DNA of 64,000 nt from Ichthyenterobacterium magnum (GTDB taxonomy: Bacteria > Bacteroidota > Bacteroidia > Flavobacteriales > Flavobacteriaceae). A program made the position numbers and the translations under genes. The stretch's first letter is position 1; each line of letters opens with the position of its first letter. Shown here piece by piece: positions 62,389 to 64,000 of the stretch. The notes below the pieces were generated by a model. That model was not told the origin of the DNA, searched no databases, and saw only the letters and a list, made by a program, of their open reading frames with translations. The stretch spans positions 186,001 to 250,000 of the forward strand of contig NZ_RAQJ01000003.1 of the NCBI RefSeq assembly GCF_003610635.1. Direction: 5' to 3'.

Positions 62389-63240
62389 TCACCAACGATT
62401 ATTTATAATGTTCATATATTCATTTTCAGAATAGCTTAGTTCTTTATTAAAAAATTGTTTTGGTGTTAACGATGTAAACTGCTTAAATTCTTTTATGAGG
62501 TGTGACTGATCAAAAAAGCCGTTCACTAATGCTAACTGTGTTAAATTTTCTTCTAAATCAGTATTTTGATAACTATTGATACAGGCATTAAACCTTATAA
62601 TTCTCATATATACTTTAGGAGTAACTCCTAAATATTTTAAAAACAAACGCTCAATTTTTTTATAGTTAGCTCCAAAACACTCTAATAAGTAATTAAACTT
62701 TACATTGCCTTTATGATTATGAATAAAGTCTACAATTGATTCCATGAATTCAAAATCTGAATCAAATTCAACAACTTTCAACCTCTGAGATATGTACTCT
62801 TCTACACAATCTATTTTTTGTTTGATTGTATGAGAATCTAATATTTTTTGCTCTAATATTAAGAGATTATCATTGTTTATTGTTGTTATATCTGTAAATA
62901 TATTTTTTAAATTAAAAACATCTGGTGTAAACAAAAACATCCCATTTGGTTTTATTTTTAAACCAAACACTATAGATTTAACTGCCTTAATATTGTAGTT
63001 AACAGCATGGGTTTTCTGTCCAAAAATTGTTGTTTTTTTAAGCGCAAAGCTTTCGCTATTAGTTGATAAAGTTCTACTTATAGCTGCTTGGGTTTGATCT
63101 TCAATAAATAACAAACCAAAAGTTCCATCAGGTATAACTAAATCTTCAACATTTATATCGAGAACACTTGTGTCTATTACAAAAAAACAATCGATAAATC
63201 TCGAAAAAAAATGTTTAGGTGTGTATCTCTTAAAGTACAT
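62389..63240 (-). CDS. AraC-family transcriptional regulator
   Basis: A 283-aa protein. The N-terminal sensor domain (about 1-150, DUF6597-like: YFKRYTPKHFFSRFIDCFFVID, VIPDGTFGLLFI, GLKIKPNGMFLF) precedes a C-terminal HTH_18 with FNYLLECFGANYKKIERLFLKYLGVTPKVYM and FFDQSHLIKEFKQFTSLTPKQF. The ligand and target are unknown. It lies about 80 bp upstream of the M28 gene in the same direction, which could be its target. Confidence 0.92.
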   Translation of the reverse strand: MYFKRYTPKHFFSRFIDCFFVIDTSVLDINVEDLVIPDGTFGLLFIEDQTQAAISRTLSTNSESFALKKTTIFGQKTHAVNYNIKAVKSIVFGLKIKPNGMFLFTPDVFNLKNIFTDITTINNDNLLILEQKILDSHTIKQKIDCVEEYISQRLKVVEFDSDFEFMESIVDFIHNHKGNVKFNYLLECFGANYKKIERLFLKYLGVTPKVYMRIIRFNACINSYQNTDLEENLTQLALVNGFFDQSHLIKEFKQFTSLTPKQFFNKELSYSENEYMNIINNRW

Positions 63241-63318
63241 TATTGCATTTTACTAATTGTAAACTTATGGTTTATAAAGCTATATTGTAGTTAAATGATA
63301 GTTAAACTACATGAAAAC

Positions 63319-63350
63319 AAAAAAGCTCAACCCTAATGGATTGAGCTAAA
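63319..63350 (-). terminator. Rho-independent terminator after the TPR gene
   Basis: AGCTCAA (63324-63330) pairs with TTGAGCT (63341-63347); on the minus strand the stem is followed by a T run. It is correctly placed and oriented for the minus-strand TPR gene ending at 63379. Confidence 0.85.
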
Positions 63351-63378
63351 ACTGCACGTGTTTTAATTGATTGATTTT

Positions 63379-64000
63379 TTATAATGCACCTAACTCTTTC
63401 AATAATTTTTCAGAATTTGCCTTTACATTTGCTGGCGGATTTAGTGACAAAGCTTTTTTAAGAGACTTTATAGCATTTGTTTTATCTCCCATAGTTTTAT
63501 AACATTCTCCCAAACTATCATAAGCATTTGCATTTTCTGGATTATCGGCTACATTCTTCTTAAAGTATTTTAAAGCTCTATCATAATCTTTTGCGCCCAA
63601 CATTTGATAGCCTAAAGTATTTAGCTGATTAGCATTTGCCATAGCCGAGGCTTCATCCATTAATTCTGCATACTCATTAGTTTTACCTAGTTTGTTTAAA
63701 ATTTGTCCTTTTATCGCTAGATTATTAAATGTTTTTTGGCTAAAAAATTGCCCAGCAATAGCTTTATCAATCCAAGTTAAGGCTTCATTTAAATCACCAC
63801 CATTATTTAAAGCATAGTTAGCCATGTTTTCCCAGTTTTGTCTCTGAAAACCAGTTTGACCTATAGATTTTGCTCTAAACTCATCAAGTACAACATTAGT
63901 AACATCAACTTCTATAGTAAAAGGAAACTCTTTCTTTTCCCATATTAAAGAAGCTACAGCCGAATTTGTTCCAACAGTATTAAATTCAAAAGTCAATAAC
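63379..64000 (-). CDS. DUF2911/TPR protein, N-terminus beyond the window
   Basis: The visible 205 residues continue in frame to the right edge, and the Met at 63996 is probably internal. The first part (VASLIWEKKEFPFTIEVDV) looks like the end of a DUF2911 beta domain. Then come about three TPR units (NLAIKGQILNKLGKTNEYAEL, TLGYQMLGAKDYDRALKYF, AYDSLGECYKTMGDKTNAI) and a short end. Such proteins are secreted in Bacteroidota, but the signal peptide would lie outside the window. The function is unknown. Confidence 0.85.
   Translation of the reverse strand, partial: LLTFEFNTVGTNSAVASLIWEKKEFPFTIEVDVTNVVLDEFRAKSIGQTGFQRQNWENMANYALNNGGDLNEALTWIDKAIAGQFFSQKTFNNLAIKGQILNKLGKTNEYAELMDEASAMANANQLNTLGYQMLGAKDYDRALKYFKKNVADNPENANAYDSLGECYKTMGDKTNAIKSLKKALSLNPPANVKANSEKLLKELGAL

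Overview
The window looks like the chromosome of a low-GC member of the Bacteroidota, most likely Flavobacteriaceae. The evidence is the AT-rich sequence, Bacteroidota-type promoters (TAnnTTTG at -7), a VirE_N/DUF3987 replication module of the BT4734 kind, and core genes with flavobacterial features: a UvrA with a degenerate first zinc knuckle, an E1 alpha-beta fusion and a FMN-binding GltB-like protein. Taxonomy is inferred from these family features only.

Bases 1 to about 19000 are one end of an integrated mobile element, nearly all on the minus strand. Its right end abuts the 3' end of mnmE (trmE), the target used by SGI1-type genomic islands. Next to that junction lie a tyrosine recombinase (17299-18393), a zinc-ribbon/excisionase-like protein preceded by 10-bp iterons, and a set of CAACAAAT repeats in helical phase that look like integrase arm sites. 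Further in are two small excisionase-like proteins, a VirE_N primase-like protein and a DUF3987 helicase-like protein (12962-16191). The cargo then follows: a stress block (bestrophin-like channel, UPF0114 membrane protein, GreA/GreB-like factor, a UvrB, quinone-oxidoreductase-like enzyme, formaldehyde dehydrogenase, Dps) and, at the left edge, a five-gene defence-like operon. The left end of the element is outside the window.

The defence-like operon (1-5111, minus strand) reads XRE regulator > small beta-repeat protein with a Gly-Tyr-Pro tandem tract > P-loop/deoxycytidylate deaminase of the AvcD type > HEPN protein > long prokaryotic Argonaute whose PIWI catalytic positions are lost (cut by the window edge). 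Overlaps and short gaps make it look co-transcribed. An inactive Argonaute, a HEPN RNase-like protein and an antiviral-type deaminase in one operon is the most interesting content of this window.

From 18984 to 64000 the content is mostly ordinary chromosome: mnmE, a TlpA-like lipoprotein, rhomboid protease, LpxL-type acyltransferase, glmM, gamma-glutamyltransferase, uvrA, a LOG-family protein, an E1 alpha-beta fusion, holA, an OmpA-family lipoprotein, a Sua5/YciO protein, a UvrD/PcrA helicase, recG, miaE, an M28 peptidase and an AraC regulator. Within it sits a second, decaying defence locus (44316-46385). It holds a C5 cytosine methyltransferase cut off just before motif VIII, an intact Mrr-type endonuclease and a frameshifted restriction-endonuclease-like gene. 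Two intergenic arrays of 7-bp tandem repeats (35434-35552, 48707-48732) and an M1-peptidase-like outer-membrane protein lacking HExxH are further oddities. I saw no tRNA, rRNA or CRISPR array.
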